A DNA stretch of 64,000 nucleotides from Warburgia ugandensis (lineage: Eukaryota; Streptophyta; Magnoliopsida; Canellales; Canellaceae): NCBI GenBank assembly GCA_035236585.1, contig CP141126.1, forward strand, positions 13,529,001-13,593,000, written 5' to 3'. The position numbers and the translations under genes were made by a program. Positions within the stretch are counted from its first letter, which is position 1, and every line of letters starts with the position of its first letter. Below are positions 63,757-64,000 of the stretch, piece by piece. The notes under the pieces were generated by a model. That model made no database searches. It was given only the letters and a program-made list of their open reading frames with translations, and had not been told where the DNA came from.

Positions 63757-64000
63757 CATCATCAAGACCTTATCCCAATTAGGGGTCGGCCACATGAATC
63801 TTATTCTTCCATTCCTCTCTATTAATTCCCATGGCTTCATTTAGTCCCAAAGTTTTTCAATCTTTCTTCACCACTTCTATCCACGTTCTTTTAGGCCTTG
63901 TCCTTGCCCTTTTAGAACCTTCTATTGTATTGCCTCACTCCTAACCAGTGCCATTGTTGGTCTTCTTTGAACATGTCCAAACCATCTAAGTCTAATCTTC
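63757..64000 (-). mobile_element. RTE-clade LINE, third copy (runs off the edge)
   Basis: Starts with the tail GGTCATCATCAAGACCTTATCCC and follows the same 3' sequence as the copies at 23672 and 56010 (TTAGGGGTCGGCCACATGAATC). The rest lies outside the window. Confidence 0.85.

Noticed and set aside
1-64000. CRISPR arrays, operons or tRNA/rRNA genes
   Set aside because: Spliced nuclear plant genes make CRISPR and operons irrelevant; the only tRNA-like segments are the heads of Au-SINEs.

Overview
This window is nuclear DNA from a flowering plant. The evidence is spliced plant genes with GT-AG introns, many retrotransposons and DNA transposons of plant families, dense Au-type SINEs, GA/CT/AT microsatellites, and a nuclear copy of a plant mitochondrial nad5 exon. 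Introns of 4 to 8 kb packed with transposons suggest a mid-sized or large angiosperm genome, possibly a magnoliid or another lineage with expanded introns. The species cannot be named from this alone.

Five protein genes can be assembled exon by exon. (1) 1831-6627, minus: a complete purple acid phosphatase of the PAP20/21/22 type (five exons, 445 aa, all seven metal ligands present), with a PHR1-type P1BS site just upstream. (2) 21898-31974, plus: an R3H-SUZ RNA-binding protein (four exons, 483 aa) whose 7.8-kb first intron holds an RTE-type LINE, a 1.8-kb insertion, Au-SINEs and a nad5 fragment. (3) 34644-39404, plus: a mitochondrial acyl carrier protein (two exons, 148 aa) whose cofactor-attachment serine is replaced by threonine. 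(4) 50455-50673, plus: a LITTLE ZIPPER (ZPR) protein of 72 aa. (5) 51017-61140, minus: seven 3' exons of an M18 aspartyl aminopeptidase of the organelle-targeted plant type; its 5' exons lie beyond the right edge.

Layout: 1-7.1 kb is the phosphatase. 7.1-16 kb is a transposon nest: a 1.2-kb inverted-repeat element, a structured array of about 138-bp repeats, a decayed Ty1/copia element split by a CACTA transposon, and a 1.5-kb fold-back element inside the probable copia 3' LTR. 16-21.5 kb is gene-free apart from SINEs. 21.5-32 kb is the R3H gene and 34.6-39.4 kb the acyl carrier protein. 39.4-50.4 kb is gene-poor with SINEs and microsatellites. 50.4-64 kb holds ZPR and the aminopeptidase, whose introns contain two RTE copies, a solo LTR and a SINE.

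The genes have unrelated housekeeping or regulatory jobs (phosphate recycling, RNA binding, mitochondrial fatty-acid/lipoate synthesis, HD-ZIP III antagonism, peptide turnover) and show no cluster logic. I found no clear new biological system. The most distinctive signals are the 138-bp array, the threonine acyl carrier protein, a 27-nt perfect inverted repeat upstream of ZPR, and the layered transposon insertions.
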